DNA from: Methylorubrum aminovorans
GTDB taxonomy: Bacteria; Pseudomonadota; Alphaproteobacteria; Rhizobiales; Beijerinckiaceae
Length of the DNA: 64,000 nt
Assembly (NCBI RefSeq): GCF_022179725.1
Contig: NZ_BPRC01000007.1
Location: forward strand, 1 to 64,000
Direction of reading: 5' to 3'
Of this stretch, positions 46,962-56,242 are shown one piece after another. The notes under the pieces were generated by a model. The model was not told the origin of the DNA. It saw only the letters and a program-made list of their open reading frames with translations, and searched no databases. Every line of letters starts with the position of its first letter. Within the stretch, counting starts at the first letter, position 1. The position numbers and the translations under genes were made by a program.

Positions 46962-46963
46962 CC

Positions 46964-47314
46964 CTACCGTCGCGCGAGGCCGAACCGCGTCAGGCAGACA
47001 TGCTTGGCGAGCGAGGCGGACGCGATCGGCACCGCCGGCGTCGTCCCGTAGGGCTCGCCGGTCGCCGTATCCTCGGGTGCTCGGAAGGCACCGGGGACAT
47101 AAGTCGTCTCGCACTTGTTGAACTTGTTGCAGACGGCGAGCTTGGTGCAGATCGTCCGGCCCGACCGTTCGTAGACATAGTAGGTCGCGCCGGAATAGGG
47201 CGGCCGAGGAAAGGACTCGGTCCGCACCGTCGTCACATCCGCAGCGCTCGCCGCCATCGGCAGCAACAGCGCTGAGAGCAGCGCCGAGAAAACGCTCCAC
47301 CACGCCACGCGCAT
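46964..47314 (-). CDS. Small secreted protein of unknown function
   Basis: A 116-residue protein with signal peptide MRVAWWSVFSALLSALLLPMAASA. The mature part DVTTVRTESFPRPPYSGATYYVYERSGRTICTKLAVCNKFNKCETTYVPGAF... contains four cysteines grouped in the middle (ICTKLAVCNKFNKCET), suggesting one or two disulfides. ATG 47314 follows a strong GGGGGGAG site; an alternative ATG 11 codons earlier has none. Its stop is two bases from the trmJ stop. No domain recognised. Confidence 0.75.
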   Translation of the reverse strand: MRVAWWSVFSALLSALLLPMAASAADVTTVRTESFPRPPYSGATYYVYERSGRTICTKLAVCNKFNKCETTYVPGAFRAPEDTATGEPYGTTPAVPIASASLAKHVCLTRFGLARR

Positions 47315-47343
47315 CGATCGTAACTCCCCCCGAAAAGTGGCCA

Positions 47344-48357
47344 TCAACCGATCCGGATCACGATCTTGCCGACATGCGAGGCTTCAGCCAGGGCCGCCAG
47401 CGCGGCGGGGGCCTCCTCGAAACCGTAGACCCGGTCGATCACCGGCTTGATGGCGTGCACGGCGATCGAGCGGTTCATGTCCTCGAACATCTCCCGCGAG
47501 CCGACGGCGACGCCGCGCACGATGCAGCTCGCGCCCAGGATCGCCAGTGGGTCGATCGCCTCGCCCTGCGCCAACAGCCCGATCAGGCCGACATGCCCAC
47601 CGGGTCGGGTCGAGGCGATGGAGCGCGGCAGCGTTCCGGTGCCGCCGACCTCGACCACGTGATCGACGCCGACGCCGCCGGTCAGCCGGTGCACCTCCCG
47701 CTCCCAATCGGGATGGGTGCGATAATTGATGGTCTCGTTCGCGCCGAGCGCGCGCGCCTTCTCCAGCTTGGCATCGCTCGACGAGGTGGCGATGACCCGC
47801 GCTCCGGCTGCGTGCGCGAGCTGGATCGCGAAAATCGAGACGCCGCCGGTGCCGAGCGTCACCACCGTCTCGCCGGCTCTCAGGGGCTTGAGCCCGTAGA
47901 GCGCATTCCAGGCGGTCACGGCGGCACAGGGCAGGGTCGCACCCTCCTCGAAGCTCAGATGATCGGGAAGCGTGACGAGCCCGTCCTCGTCGAACACCCG
48001 GTACTCGGTGAGCACCCCATCGATGGCGCCGCCGAGCGCCGTCAGCCACATATCGGCCACCTGCGCGCCGCCGAGCCAGCTCTGCGAGAAGATGCCGGCA
48101 ACGCGCTCGCCGCCGGTGAAGCGACGCACGCCCTCGCCGAGCGCCACGATCTCCCCCGCACCATCCGAGACCGGGATCAGCCGATCGAGATTGATCGCGA
48201 AGGGATAACGGCCCTCGCAGATGAGCAGGTCGCGGTAGTTCAGCGAGGCCGCGCGCATGCGCACCAGCACCTGCCCGCGACCGGGTTCCGGGGTCGGGCG
48301 CTCGACGCGCTTCCAGCTATCGAGACCTGCAGCGGCGGACATTTCGTAGGCGCGCAT
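47344..48357 (-). CDS. Medium-chain dehydrogenase/reductase, quinone-reductase/zinc-free type
   Basis: A 337-residue MDR enzyme. LVRMRAASLNYRDLLICEGRYPFAINLDRLIPVSDGAGEIVALGEGVRRF and TLPCAAVTAWNALYGLKPLRAGETVVTLGTGGVSIFAIQLAHAAGARVIATSSSDAKLEKARALGANETINYRTH are typical. The catalytic-zinc cysteine/histidine pattern of alcohol dehydrogenases is not complete (LNYRD in place of CGTD), so a zinc-independent reductase is more likely. NAD(P) motif GTGGVS. Start: ATG 48357, five bases after a GGGAGA site. Substrate unknown. Confidence 0.9.
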   Translation of the reverse strand: MRAYEMSAAAGLDSWKRVERPTPEPGRGQVLVRMRAASLNYRDLLICEGRYPFAINLDRLIPVSDGAGEIVALGEGVRRFTGGERVAGIFSQSWLGGAQVADMWLTALGGAIDGVLTEYRVFDEDGLVTLPDHLSFEEGATLPCAAVTAWNALYGLKPLRAGETVVTLGTGGVSIFAIQLAHAAGARVIATSSSDAKLEKARALGANETINYRTHPDWEREVHRLTGGVGVDHVVEVGGTGTLPRSIASTRPGGHVGLIGLLAQGEAIDPLAILGASCIVRGVAVGSREMFEDMNRSIAVHAIKPVIDRVYGFEEAPAALAALAEASHVGKIVIRIG

Positions 48358-48595
48358 GGCCGTCTCCCGTGGCGGTTTCGATTCTTGGATCGACGCAAGG
48401 CCCATATGGGAAGAGGCCGCCCGAAGGCGACCTCTTCCTCATCATTCCGGAGGCTGGCCCGAAGGCGGCTCCAGGCTCACCCGCTCCGGGCTACGCCTTA
48501 TCGCCAGGATGGACGCCGTACTCGCGGTTTTCCCTACCGTGCCCTATCGAGCGATGGCGCCGCACCGCAGGCGCGGATCTTTCGCCGTTACCGGC

Positions 48596-50281
48596 TCACG
48601 CCGCGCGCACCGTCGTGAGGAAGCGGCTCACTTCCGCCGAGAGACGCTCGGACTGGCGCGAGAGCTCGGAGGCCGCGCCGAGTACCTGACTTGCCGCCGC
48701 ACCCGTCTCCTCGGAGGCGCGGGCGACGCCGGCGATGTTGGTCGTCACCTCGCCCGTTCCGGTCGCGGCCTGGGCAACGTTGCGCACGATCTCCTGGGTT
48801 GCCGCCCCCTGCTCCTCGACCGCCGCCGCGATGCCGGTGGCGACACCGCTGATCTCGCGGATGCGGCCGGAAATGCCTTCTATGGCCAGGACGGCGTGAT
48901 CCGTCGCGCCTTGGATCGTGCCGATCTGCTGCGCGATCTCGCTGGTTGCCCGCGCGGTCTGGTTGGCGAGTTCCTTGACCTCGGCGGCGACCACGGCGAA
49001 GCCGCGGCCGGCCTCGCCCGCACGGGCCGCCTCGATCGTGGCGTTCAAGGCGAGCAGGTTGGTCTGCCCGGCAATTGTCGAGATCATGGCCACCACGTCA
49101 CCGATCTTGGACGCCGCGCTCGACAGGTTCTGGACCAGTCCCGCGGTCTGGTCGGCCTCGCCAACCGCGATCTGCGCCAGTTCGGACGAGTTGGCGACCT
49201 GCCGCCCGATCTCGTGGACGGAGGTGCCGAGTTCCTCCGCGGCCGCCGCGACGGTCTCGACATTCGTCGCCGCCTCCTCGGCCGCCGAGGCAACCGTGAC
49301 CGATTGCGACGCGGTCTCGGTAGCGGTCCCCGACATGCTCTCGGCCGTGGCCTGCAGCTGCGTCGCCGCCGAGGTCACGGTGCCGATGATCCCGCCGATC
49401 GCCGCCTCGAAACTGTCGGCCATCGCCCGCATCGCAGCCTTTCTCTGCTCCTCGGCCGACGCGCGGGCGAGGGCCGTCTCGGCTTCCAGCGCACGGGTCC
49501 GGATCAGATTGTCCTTGAACACCTGGACCGCGCCCGCCATGGCGCCGATCTCGTCCCGGCGCTGCCGATAGGGCACCGGCGTCTCGACATCGCCGGCAGC
49601 GAGCGCTCCCATCGTTCCGGTCATGCCGGTGATCGGCCGCGAGATCCGAAACAGCCCGAACAGCATGGCGCCGAGAGCCAGGAAGACCGCCAGCGCGACC
49701 GACACGACGGCCGTCACGGAGGCGCTGTCGGCCGCGCCGACCGCCGCGTCCGCATCCCGCTGGGCCGCCCCCCGGTTCAGGGCGACGACCTGCATCAGGA
49801 CGTCGCTGGCAGCGGTGTAGAGCTTGAACAGATCGTTGCCGGCCAGCTCCGTGACGGCTTCCTGCTGTCGGCCCGCATCGATCAACCGGATCAGGCGGGA
49901 GCTCGCCTGCTCGTAGCGATCCCAGTTTGAGGAGAACTGATCGTAGAGGGCGCGCTCCTGCTGCGATGAAATCAGCCCCTCGTAGCGTCGCCGGGCATCC
50001 GCCATCTCCGCTCCGGCCTGGTCGTAGAGGTTCCGATAGGCGGTCAACGCATTCGGGTCGTCGACCGTCGTGGCCATCCGGAACTGCCGCAGACGCACAC
50101 GGCTGGCGGCGGCATTCATCTCGTTGGCCGTGACGACCGACGGAAGCCAATTCGACGCGACTTCGTTGACGCGTTTTCGAATGGAAGACAGCTCACCGAG
50201 CGAAATCGCACCTTGTATGGCCGTAATGAGCGCGACCCCCCCGAAGAGAGCAGCGAGAGTGGCCTTGAGACTGAGACGCAT
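48596..50281 (-). CDS. Methyl-accepting chemotaxis protein
   Basis: A 561-residue chemoreceptor. One transmembrane helix near the N-terminus ([20 protein letters not shown]) and a second around residue 190-215 ([23 protein letters not shown]) enclose a periplasmic four-helix-bundle-type domain ([40 protein letters not shown]). HAMP is at [19 protein letters not shown]. The signalling hairpin contains [50 protein letters not shown]. The C-terminus lacks a CheR pentapeptide. Start: ATG 50281; a TTG nine codons earlier is possible. Confidence 0.93.
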   Translation of the reverse strand: MRLSLKATLAALFGGVALITAIQGAISLGELSSIRKRVNEVASNWLPSVVTANEMNAAASRVRLRQFRMATTVDDPNALTAYRNLYDQAGAEMADARRRYEGLISSQQERALYDQFSSNWDRYEQASSRLIRLIDAGRQQEAVTELAGNDLFKLYTAASDVLMQVVALNRGAAQRDADAAVGAADSASVTAVVSVALAVFLALGAMLFGLFRISRPITGMTGTMGALAAGDVETPVPYRQRRDEIGAMAGAVQVFKDNLIRTRALEAETALARASAEEQRKAAMRAMADSFEAAIGGIIGTVTSAATQLQATAESMSGTATETASQSVTVASAAEEAATNVETVAAAAEELGTSVHEIGRQVANSSELAQIAVGEADQTAGLVQNLSSAASKIGDVVAMISTIAGQTNLLALNATIEAARAGEAGRGFAVVAAEVKELANQTARATSEIAQQIGTIQGATDHAVLAIEGISGRIREISGVATGIAAAVEEQGAATQEIVRNVAQAATGTGEVTTNIAGVARASEETGAAASQVLGAASELSRQSERLSAEVSRFLTTVRAA

Positions 50282-50633
50282 GGGCGAAGGAGGCGCGTAA
50301 AGTGCCAAGTCGCCCGCCGCGCACGGACCGACCGGGTCTTCTGACGAACATTTGATATCATTGAAATATTAACAAATGAACTAAACCCATTTCCGAGACA
50401 GCGTATCGGGGCCACCGATCGCTTAGATTTATTTTCGAACGAAGCAGTCCATCTCAAGATGAGCCCGAATCAGAAAATAATAGTGTCCCACGAGAGTGTT
50501 GTTTTTCCAAATACAATCACAATGAACGCCGAATACATGGGAGTTTAGAAGTCTTGATGATGCAAATGGCGGTCACACGCGCGAATCGCGTGGCGACGCG
50601 ATCGTCAACACCGAGGGAAACGGCCCGACACCG
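50282..50633. other. AT-rich non-coding region
   Basis: G+C is about 40% over 50341-50520 by hand count, far below the flanks. No open frame of length with coding character was found. It holds the chemoreceptor promoter on one side; on the other it lies after the L,D-transpeptidase stop. The cause of the AT-richness (imported DNA, or a regulatory or nucleoid-protein binding region) cannot be decided. Confidence 0.6.
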
Positions 50634-51182
50634 CTACGGCCTGATCTCGATGGGCGTGCCGACATCGACGCGGGCGTAGATCGCGCGCATCTCGGCATTG
50701 GTGACGCCGACGCAGCCCTGGGTCCAGTCCCTCATCCGGTGCAGGCGGCCGAGCCAGGAGAAGCCGTTCATCAGCCCGTGGATCATGATGTCGCCGCCGG
50801 GAGAGTCACCGGTGGCCCGAGCCGCCGCCTCGTCGGCAGGGGAGGGGTAGGACACCTTGAGCGAGAGGTGGGCGACGCTGCGCGGGTTGCGGAACGCGAT
50901 CGTATAGACACCCTCGGGCGTGCGCCCGTCGCCCTCGCGGGTTTTGTGGCCTTCCGGCGCGAAGCCGAGGGAGACGGGATAGGTCGCGAGCACCCGGCCT
51001 TCACGCAGCAGCGTCAGGCGGCGCGCCGCCTTCTCCACGAGGACGCGGTCGGCGCGCTCGGGCTCGGCGGCGAGCGTCGGTTCGGTGCGGCCGAGCTGGA
51101 GAAAGTCAGAGAGGACGACAGCGCCCGCACCGAGGACGGCGAGGCCGCCGATCACCGCCGCGATGTGCCGCCGCCCTGCCAT
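50634..51182 (-). CDS. L,D-transpeptidase (YkuD domain)
   Basis: A 182-residue cell-wall enzyme with an N-terminal membrane anchor/signal (AAVIGGLAVLGAGAVVLSDFL). The YkuD catalytic centre IMIHGLMNGFSWLGRLHRMRDWTQGCVGVTNAEM contains the His and the nucleophilic Cys in the HGx...GCVG pattern. It forms 3-3 cross-links in peptidoglycan or attaches proteins to it. It is downstream of metY on the same strand with a 19-base gap, so it may share its transcript without a functional link. Confidence 0.93.
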   Translation of the reverse strand: MAGRRHIAAVIGGLAVLGAGAVVLSDFLQLGRTEPTLAAEPERADRVLVEKAARRLTLLREGRVLATYPVSLGFAPEGHKTREGDGRTPEGVYTIAFRNPRSVAHLSLKVSYPSPADEAAARATGDSPGGDIMIHGLMNGFSWLGRLHRMRDWTQGCVGVTNAEMRAIYARVDVGTPIEIRP

Positions 51183-51201
51183 GGCCGCCTCAGCCGATTT
51201 T

Positions 51202-52497
51202 TCAGCCGATTTTGGCCAGGGCCTGCTCGAGATCGCCGATCAGATCCTCCGGATCCTCCAGGCCGATCGAGAGGCGTACCGTCTCGGGGCCGACGCAGGC
51301 CGCCGCACGCTCCTCGGGGCGAAGCTGGCGGTGGGTCGTGGTCGCCGGGTGGATCGCCAGCGACTTGATCTCGCCGATGTTCACGAGGTGCGAGATCAGC
51401 TCCAGACCTGCGATGAGCTTCAGCGCGGCCGGCTCGCCGCCCTTGAGCGCGAAGGTGAAGATCGAGCCCGGCCCTTGCGGCACGTAGCGGTTGGCCAACG
51501 CCTCGCCCTTCTGCCCCGGCAGCGCCGGGTAGCTGACCCATTCCACGGCCGGATGGTCCTTGAGGTAAGCGGCGACCGCCTTGGCGTTGGCGCAGTGGCG
51601 CTCCATCCGCAGCGGCAGCGTCTCGATGCCGGTGAGCGTCAGGAAGGCGTTCATCGGCGACAGGCCGGGGCCGAGGTCACGCAGGCCGAACAGCCGGCAA
51701 GCGACGGCGAAGCTGATCTCGGGGAAGCGCTCGCTGACGATCAGGCCGTCATAGTCCGGCCAGGGATCATTGATAAGGTTGTAACGCGATCCTTGCGCCT
51801 TCCAGTCGAAGGTGCCGGCATCGCAGATCATGCCGCCGATCACCTGCCCCGAGCCGCCGAGAAACTTCGAGGTGGAGTGGACGACGATGTCGGCGCCGTA
51901 CTCGATCGGACGGATCAGGGCGGGGGAGGCGAGGGTGTTGTCGATCACGAGCGGCAGGCCGTGGCGCTTGGCCACCGCCGCGATGCCCTCGATGTCCATT
52001 ACGGTGGCGCAAGGGTTGACGATCGACTCGCAGATGATCGCCTTGGTCTGCGGCGTGATCGCGGCCTCGAAGGCTTCCGGCGTCAGGTCGGCGGCGAAGT
52101 GCGGCGTCAGGTCGTAGCGTCCCTCGAGCCGGCGCATCAGGCCGAGCGAGCCGCCGAACAGGCGCGGCGAGGCGACGTAGGCGTCGCCCGTCTGCATCAG
52201 CGTCATCATCACCAGCAGCACTGCCGACTGCCCGGAGGAGACGGCCACAGCCGCCTTGGCGCCTTCGAGCGCGGCGATCCGGCGCTCCAGCGCGGCGACC
52301 GTCGGGTTCGAGCCGCGCGAGTAGGAGAAGCCGGTCTTGCGCATCGCGAAGATGTCGGCGGCCTGCTCGGTGGAATCGAACACGAAGCCGTTGGTGAAGT
52401 AGATCGGCTGCGCCCGCGCGCCCGTGGCAGGGTCGGGCGCGGCGCCCGCATGGACCGCCTGTGTGGCGAGGCGGAGGGTCTTTGGCTCGGCGGTCAT
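51202..52497 (-). CDS. O-acetylhomoserine sulfhydrylase (MetY-type)
   Basis: PLP enzyme of methionine synthesis: O-acetylhomoserine plus sulfide or methanethiol gives homocysteine or methionine. The 431-residue sequence shows the Cys/Met metabolism fold: HAGAAPDPATGARAQPIYFTNGFVFDSTEQAADIFAMRKTGFSYSRGSNPTVAALERRIAALEGAKAAVAVSSGQSAVLL, then CESIVNP and the PLP lysine in VVHSTSKFLGGSGQVIGGMI (about residue 210). The C-terminal NIGEIKSLAIHPATTTHRQL is typical of MetY rather than MetZ. Start: ATG 52497. A 7-bp hairpin (52525-52544) lies 27 bases upstream. Confidence 0.9.
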   Translation of the reverse strand: MTAEPKTLRLATQAVHAGAAPDPATGARAQPIYFTNGFVFDSTEQAADIFAMRKTGFSYSRGSNPTVAALERRIAALEGAKAAVAVSSGQSAVLLVMMTLMQTGDAYVASPRLFGGSLGLMRRLEGRYDLTPHFAADLTPEAFEAAITPQTKAIICESIVNPCATVMDIEGIAAVAKRHGLPLVIDNTLASPALIRPIEYGADIVVHSTSKFLGGSGQVIGGMICDAGTFDWKAQGSRYNLINDPWPDYDGLIVSERFPEISFAVACRLFGLRDLGPGLSPMNAFLTLTGIETLPLRMERHCANAKAVAAYLKDHPAVEWVSYPALPGQKGEALANRYVPQGPGSIFTFALKGGEPAALKLIAGLELISHLVNIGEIKSLAIHPATTTHRQLRPEERAAACVGPETVRLSIGLEDPEDLIGDLEQALAKIG

Positions 52498-52640
52498 GGC
52501 GGGACCTGGACTGATCGGTCTGTCGGCGCGCAAGGCGGCGCGCCACTCTCACCCGCCTTCTGCCGTGAAACGGCCCGCGGCGAAACCCGCGATCGGCCCC
52601 CGCGCGCATCCGCCATGCGCGAAACGTCTGGGCGGATGCG

Positions 52641-53027
52641 TCAGGCCGCGCGCTTGAGACAGGCCTTGAGGGTGCGCACCAGCATGGTCGGTGCGTAGGG
52701 CTTCGGGATGAAGCGGGCGCCCTCCGGCATGTCGCCGGGGCCGGGCGTGCCCATGCCGGAGACGATCAGCACCGGGATGTCCGGCCATCGGTGGGCGACG
52801 ACACGGGCGAGCGCGAAGCCGTCCATCGAGCCCATCGGCATGTCGACGTCGGTCATCAGGATCTCGACGTCGGGCCGGTCCTGAAGCACGTCGAGGGCCT
52901 TGTCGGCATGATGCGCTTCGAGGACGTTGAACCCGGCCTCCGCCAGCGTATCGGAGGCTTCCATCAGCAGCAGGCCGTCGTCTTCAACGAGGAGGACGAC
53001 GGGCAACTCTGTCGGGTTTTCTGTCAT
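52641..53027 (-). CDS. Single-domain response regulator
   Basis: A 128-residue CheY-like receiver with no output domain. The acidic pocket is in VVLLVEDDGLL, the phosphoacceptor Asp60 in ILMTDVDMPMGSMDG, the Thr/Ser in LIVSGMGT and the Lys in FIPKPYAPT. Such stand-alone receivers act in phosphorelays or as histidine-kinase partners; no cognate kinase is next to it. Start ATG 53027 (MTENPTELPVVLLVED) is natural. Confidence 0.93.
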   Translation of the reverse strand: MTENPTELPVVLLVEDDGLLLMEASDTLAEAGFNVLEAHHADKALDVLQDRPDVEILMTDVDMPMGSMDGFALARVVAHRWPDIPVLIVSGMGTPGPGDMPEGARFIPKPYAPTMLVRTLKACLKRAA

Positions 53028-53140
53028 GAGGCTGCAAACGATCTCGGGCCGACACTGGTTGCGGGCCTAATTCGCACCTGCAGCGAGGTCAAGGAAGGGG
53101 CGCCACGCAATTGTGCACGGCGCAAAACTTAATCTTGACC

Positions 53141-54538
53141 TTACGCGTGTGCCCGGACAGGCGCCGGGCGCGCGGGAAGATTCGCCAGAGCTTCCGGCCG
53201 CGGGCCGCCGGTCGCCCAATCGAGCAGCTCGACCGTGTGCAGGATCGGGATGTCGGTGCCTTTCCCGATCTGGGTGGCGCAGCCGATATTGCCGGTGGCG
53301 ATCAGGTCCGGCTTCACGCGCTCGATATTGGCCACCTTGCGGTCGCGCAGGCGCGCGGCGATTTCCGGCTGGAGGATGTTGTAGGTGCCGGCCGAGCCGC
53401 AGCAGATGTGCCCCTCCGGCACGTCCTTCACCGTGAAGCCCGCCTTCTTGAGAAGGGTTTTGGGCTCGGTCCGGATCGCCTGACCGTGCTGCATCGAGCA
53501 GGCGGAATGGTAGGCGACCACGAGGTCGGTGTCCTCCACGGGGGGCAGCAGGCCGATCTCGGCCATGTACTCGGTCACATCCCTCGCGATCGCCGACACC
53601 CGCGCCGCCTTCTCGGCATAGGCCGGGTCGTCGCGGAACATGAAGCCGTAATCCTTGATCGTCGTGCCGCAACCGGACGCCGTGACCACGATGGCATCGA
53701 GGCCGGGCCCGTCCATCTCGGCGATCCAGGCGTCGATGGTGCCCTTGGCATGAGCGTGGGCGGAGTCTTCCCGGCCCATATGGTGGGTCAGTGCGCCGCA
53801 GCAGCCCTCGCCCTTGGGGTGGACCACCTCGACGCCGTGACGGTTGAGCAGACGGATCGCCGCCTCGTTGAAGTCCGGCCGCAGCACGCTCTGGGCACAG
53901 CCGCGCAGGAGCGCGACCCGGCCGCGGCGCTCGGCCGGGCCTTTGTCCTCGCCGGTCTGGAACAGCGCGCTGATCTCCTGCGCCGAGGGATCGGCGGGGA
54001 AGGTGCCGGGCCGGTCGGTCCGGTTGCGGTTGGGCAGTTGCGCGGGCGCCAGGTCCAGCATCGCCGCGAGCCGGTTGCCGACCCGCGGCAGCCGGGCGAC
54101 GAGGGGCCGCAACGGCGCCCCGACCTTGGCCGCGAGCAGTGCCATCCGGAAGCGGTTCGGATAGGGCAGAACCAGCGCCAGCACCGTGCGCAGCAGCCGG
54201 TCGGAGAGCGGGCGCCGGTAGGTCTTCTCGATATGCGTGCGGGCATGATCGACGAGGTGCATGTAATGCACCCCCGACGGGCAGGTCGTCATGCAGGAGA
54301 GGCAGGAGAGGCAGCGATCGACGTGCTTCACCACCTCGCGGCTCGCCGGTTTGCCACCCTCCAGCATATCCTTGATCAGGTAGATGCGGCCGCGCGGTGA
54401 ATCGAGTTCGTCGCCGAGCAGGAGGTAGGTCGGGCAAGTCGCGGTGCAGAACCCGCAATGAACGCAGGTGCGCAGGATCTTCTCCGAGGCCGCCATGGCG
54501 GGGTCGGCGAGCTGCTCGGGAGCGAAATTGGTCTGCAC
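53141..54538 (-). CDS. glcF: Glycolate oxidase iron-sulfur subunit
   Basis: The Fe-S subunit of the membrane-associated GlcDEF complex that oxidises glycolate to glyoxylate. Two 4Fe-4S motifs are present (CVHCGFCTATCP, residues 25-36, and CLSCLSCMTTCP, about residues 76-87), followed by two CCG domains (GEGCCGALTHHMG, GHICCGSAGTYNILQP). Length 465 aa fits GlcF. The partner genes glcD and glcE are not adjacent, unlike the E. coli operon; they may lie elsewhere. A 13-bp inverted repeat (54578-54621) sits 40 bases upstream and could be an operator. Relevant to C2 recycling in a serine-cycle methylotroph. Confidence 0.9.
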   Translation of the reverse strand: MQTNFAPEQLADPAMAASEKILRTCVHCGFCTATCPTYLLLGDELDSPRGRIYLIKDMLEGGKPASREVVKHVDRCLSCLSCMTTCPSGVHYMHLVDHARTHIEKTYRRPLSDRLLRTVLALVLPYPNRFRMALLAAKVGAPLRPLVARLPRVGNRLAAMLDLAPAQLPNRNRTDRPGTFPADPSAQEISALFQTGEDKGPAERRGRVALLRGCAQSVLRPDFNEAAIRLLNRHGVEVVHPKGEGCCGALTHHMGREDSAHAHAKGTIDAWIAEMDGPGLDAIVVTASGCGTTIKDYGFMFRDDPAYAEKAARVSAIARDVTEYMAEIGLLPPVEDTDLVVAYHSACSMQHGQAIRTEPKTLLKKAGFTVKDVPEGHICCGSAGTYNILQPEIAARLRDRKVANIERVKPDLIATGNIGCATQIGKGTDIPILHTVELLDWATGGPRPEALANLPARPAPVRAHA

Positions 54539-54577
54539 GACGCGCCTCGATGCGGTTTCTTGCTTCTCTTTACGTCT

Positions 54578-54621
54578 CTTAGAACCGTTCGCGCAGGCGA
54601 GGCAATCGGAACGGTTCTAAG
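54578..54621. promoter_or_regulatory. Inverted repeat upstream of glcF
   Basis: Perfect 13-base arms CTTAGAACCGTTC (54578-54590) and GAACGGTTCTAAG (54609-54621) with an 18-base spacer. Each arm contains the 9-base near-palindrome GAAC-N-GTTC. It is either an operator for a dimeric repressor or a hairpin in the glcF leader. Confidence 0.6.
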
Positions 54622-54677
54622 CTGTTGCTGTGTCGCAGTGGCGCGGGACCGGGCGGTCGAAACCCGCGGCGAAAGCC

Positions 54678-55034
54678 TCAGCGATCGCGCGAGACGGTGA
54701 GCAGGCGGGCGATGAACCAGATCGGCACCACCACCACCGCACCCGCCAGGATCCAGCGTCCGAAATCGTGGAAGGTCTCGAGCCCGAGATCGATCAGCGA
54801 CCGGGAGAGATCGTAGAGCTGCCAGAACAGCAGGCCCGGCGTCAGGCCGAACATCGCCATCACCGCGCCGACAAGCACGGACAGGAACAGCAGCTTCACG
54901 AACACGGCCACCGGGGAGCCACCGAGGAAGCGGTTGAGCCCGGAGCGGCGGCGCGGCTCACCATGGCGCGGATCGGCCGGATAGGGGCCGGCTTCGAGCG
55001 GAGCGCGGCGTCGGGTGTCGTGATCGCCGATCAT
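54678..55034 (-). CDS. Small membrane protein, DUF6460-like
   Basis: A 118-residue protein: an Arg/Pro-rich N-terminus (MIGDHDTRRRAPLEAGPYPADPRHGEPRRRSGLNRFLGGSP) followed by two membrane helices (VAVFVKLLFLSVLVGAVMAMFGL and RWILAGAVVVVPIWFIARLL). It resembles a widespread uncharacterised Rhizobiales family with the pattern GSPxxVxxKLLxLSxxVGxxMxxxGxxP. The ATG at 55034 was used; the longer frame is not supported. No role known. Confidence 0.8.
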   Translation of the reverse strand: MIGDHDTRRRAPLEAGPYPADPRHGEPRRRSGLNRFLGGSPVAVFVKLLFLSVLVGAVMAMFGLTPGLLFWQLYDLSRSLIDLGLETFHDFGRWILAGAVVVVPIWFIARLLTVSRDR

Positions 55035-55252
55035 GTCGGTCGGTATCCTCGCCAGATCCTCAGGACTTCGTGGCAACCCTGCAACTGAGTTGCCTCTCCG
55101 CCACACTCATGCGAAACCGCGGATCGATCTTCGCATTCGACGCATTCGGGGTAGCAGCCAGATGGCATCCTCGAACGTTCCGCTCAAGATGGCAGGCTCA
55201 ATCTCGCCCTGCCGGCTTCAACGCTCCCACCTCACGCGACCTGACGAAGGCC

Positions 55253-56203
55253 ATGATCGACCACGCTCTGTTCGACCCGGCGACCATCGATGCCGAGACG
55301 AAGGCGCTCAACGCTGAGATCGTGGCCGCGCACGCGGCGCAGGCCGATCCGTGGTCGCTGCCGATCGAGGAGGTGCGGGCGCGGCGCCGGGCGGGGACAC
55401 AGGCCTCCCCCGCGATGCCGCGCAGCCCGCGCGCCGAGATCGTGACCATCGAGGGGCCGGGCGGCCCGCTGGCGCTGCGCGTCATCCGCCCGCAGGGCAA
55501 GGCGCGCGGCGCTTACCTCCACATCCACCGCGGCGGCTGGGTCTGGGGCGCGGCCGACGAGCAGGACCCCTGGCTCGAGCGCATCGCCGATACTTGCGGC
55601 TTCGTCTGCCTCTCGGTGGAGTACCGGCTGGCGCCAGAGCATCCCTATCCAGCCGCACTCGAGGATTGCGAGGCCGCGGCCCTCTGGCTCGCCGGTCCCG
55701 GCAAGGCGGAACTCGGCGTCCACGCGCTGACCATCGGCGGCGAGTCGGTCGGGGCCCATCTTGCGGTGATGACGCTACTGCGCCTGCGCGACCGCCACGG
55801 CCTGCCCCGCGCCTTCCGCGGCGCCAACCTCAATGCCGGCTTCTACGATCTCGGCCTGACCCCAAGCGTGCGGCTGTGGGGCGACGAGCGGCTCGTCATC
55901 AACTCCACCGACCTGAAGCGCTTCGCCGACGGCTACGTCCGCGAGGGCATCGATCGCCGCCGACCCGACGTCTCGCCGCTCTATGCCGACCTGAAGGGTC
56001 TGCCGCCGGCGCTGTTCACGGTCGGCACCGCCGACCCGCTCTTGGACGACACGCTCTACATGTCGGCGCGCTGGGCGGCGGCCAATAACGGCGGCCACAC
56101 CGCGGTCTATGCCGGCGGCTGCCACATCTTCGTGCGCTATCCCGGCGCGCTCACCGAGCGGGCCCTGGAACTGATCGACCGCTTCCTGATGGCGCTGGCG
56201 TGA
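55253..56203 (+). CDS. Alpha/beta hydrolase (hormone-sensitive-lipase-like esterase)
   Basis: A 316-residue cytoplasmic esterase. The oxyanion-hole motif is HRGGW (usually HGGG) within YLHIHRGGWVWGA, the nucleophile is in TIGGESVGAHLA (GESVG) and the catalytic Asp and His in VGTADPLLDD and GGCHIF. CLSVEYRLAPEHPYPAALED is diagnostic of the HSL family. It starts with MIDHALFDPATID at ATG 55253 after AAGG; much longer frames are artefacts. The helicase gene follows 39 bases later, so joint transcription with the DNA-damage-response genes is possible. Confidence 0.9.
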   Translation: MIDHALFDPATIDAETKALNAEIVAAHAAQADPWSLPIEEVRARRRAGTQASPAMPRSPRAEIVTIEGPGGPLALRVIRPQGKARGAYLHIHRGGWVWGAADEQDPWLERIADTCGFVCLSVEYRLAPEHPYPAALEDCEAAALWLAGPGKAELGVHALTIGGESVGAHLAVMTLLRLRDRHGLPRAFRGANLNAGFYDLGLTPSVRLWGDERLVINSTDLKRFADGYVREGIDRRRPDVSPLYADLKGLPPALFTVGTADPLLDDTLYMSARWAAANNGGHTAVYAGGCHIFVRYPGALTERALELIDRFLMALA

Positions 56204-56242
56204 CGCGGTGACGCCGCGCCGCCGCCGTCCTACCTGAGCCGG

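Noticed and set aside
52498..52640. A SAM-II or SAH riboswitch upstream of metY
   Set aside because: Neither the SAM-II core nor the SAH pseudoknot pattern is visible; only a simple 7-bp hairpin at 52525-52544.
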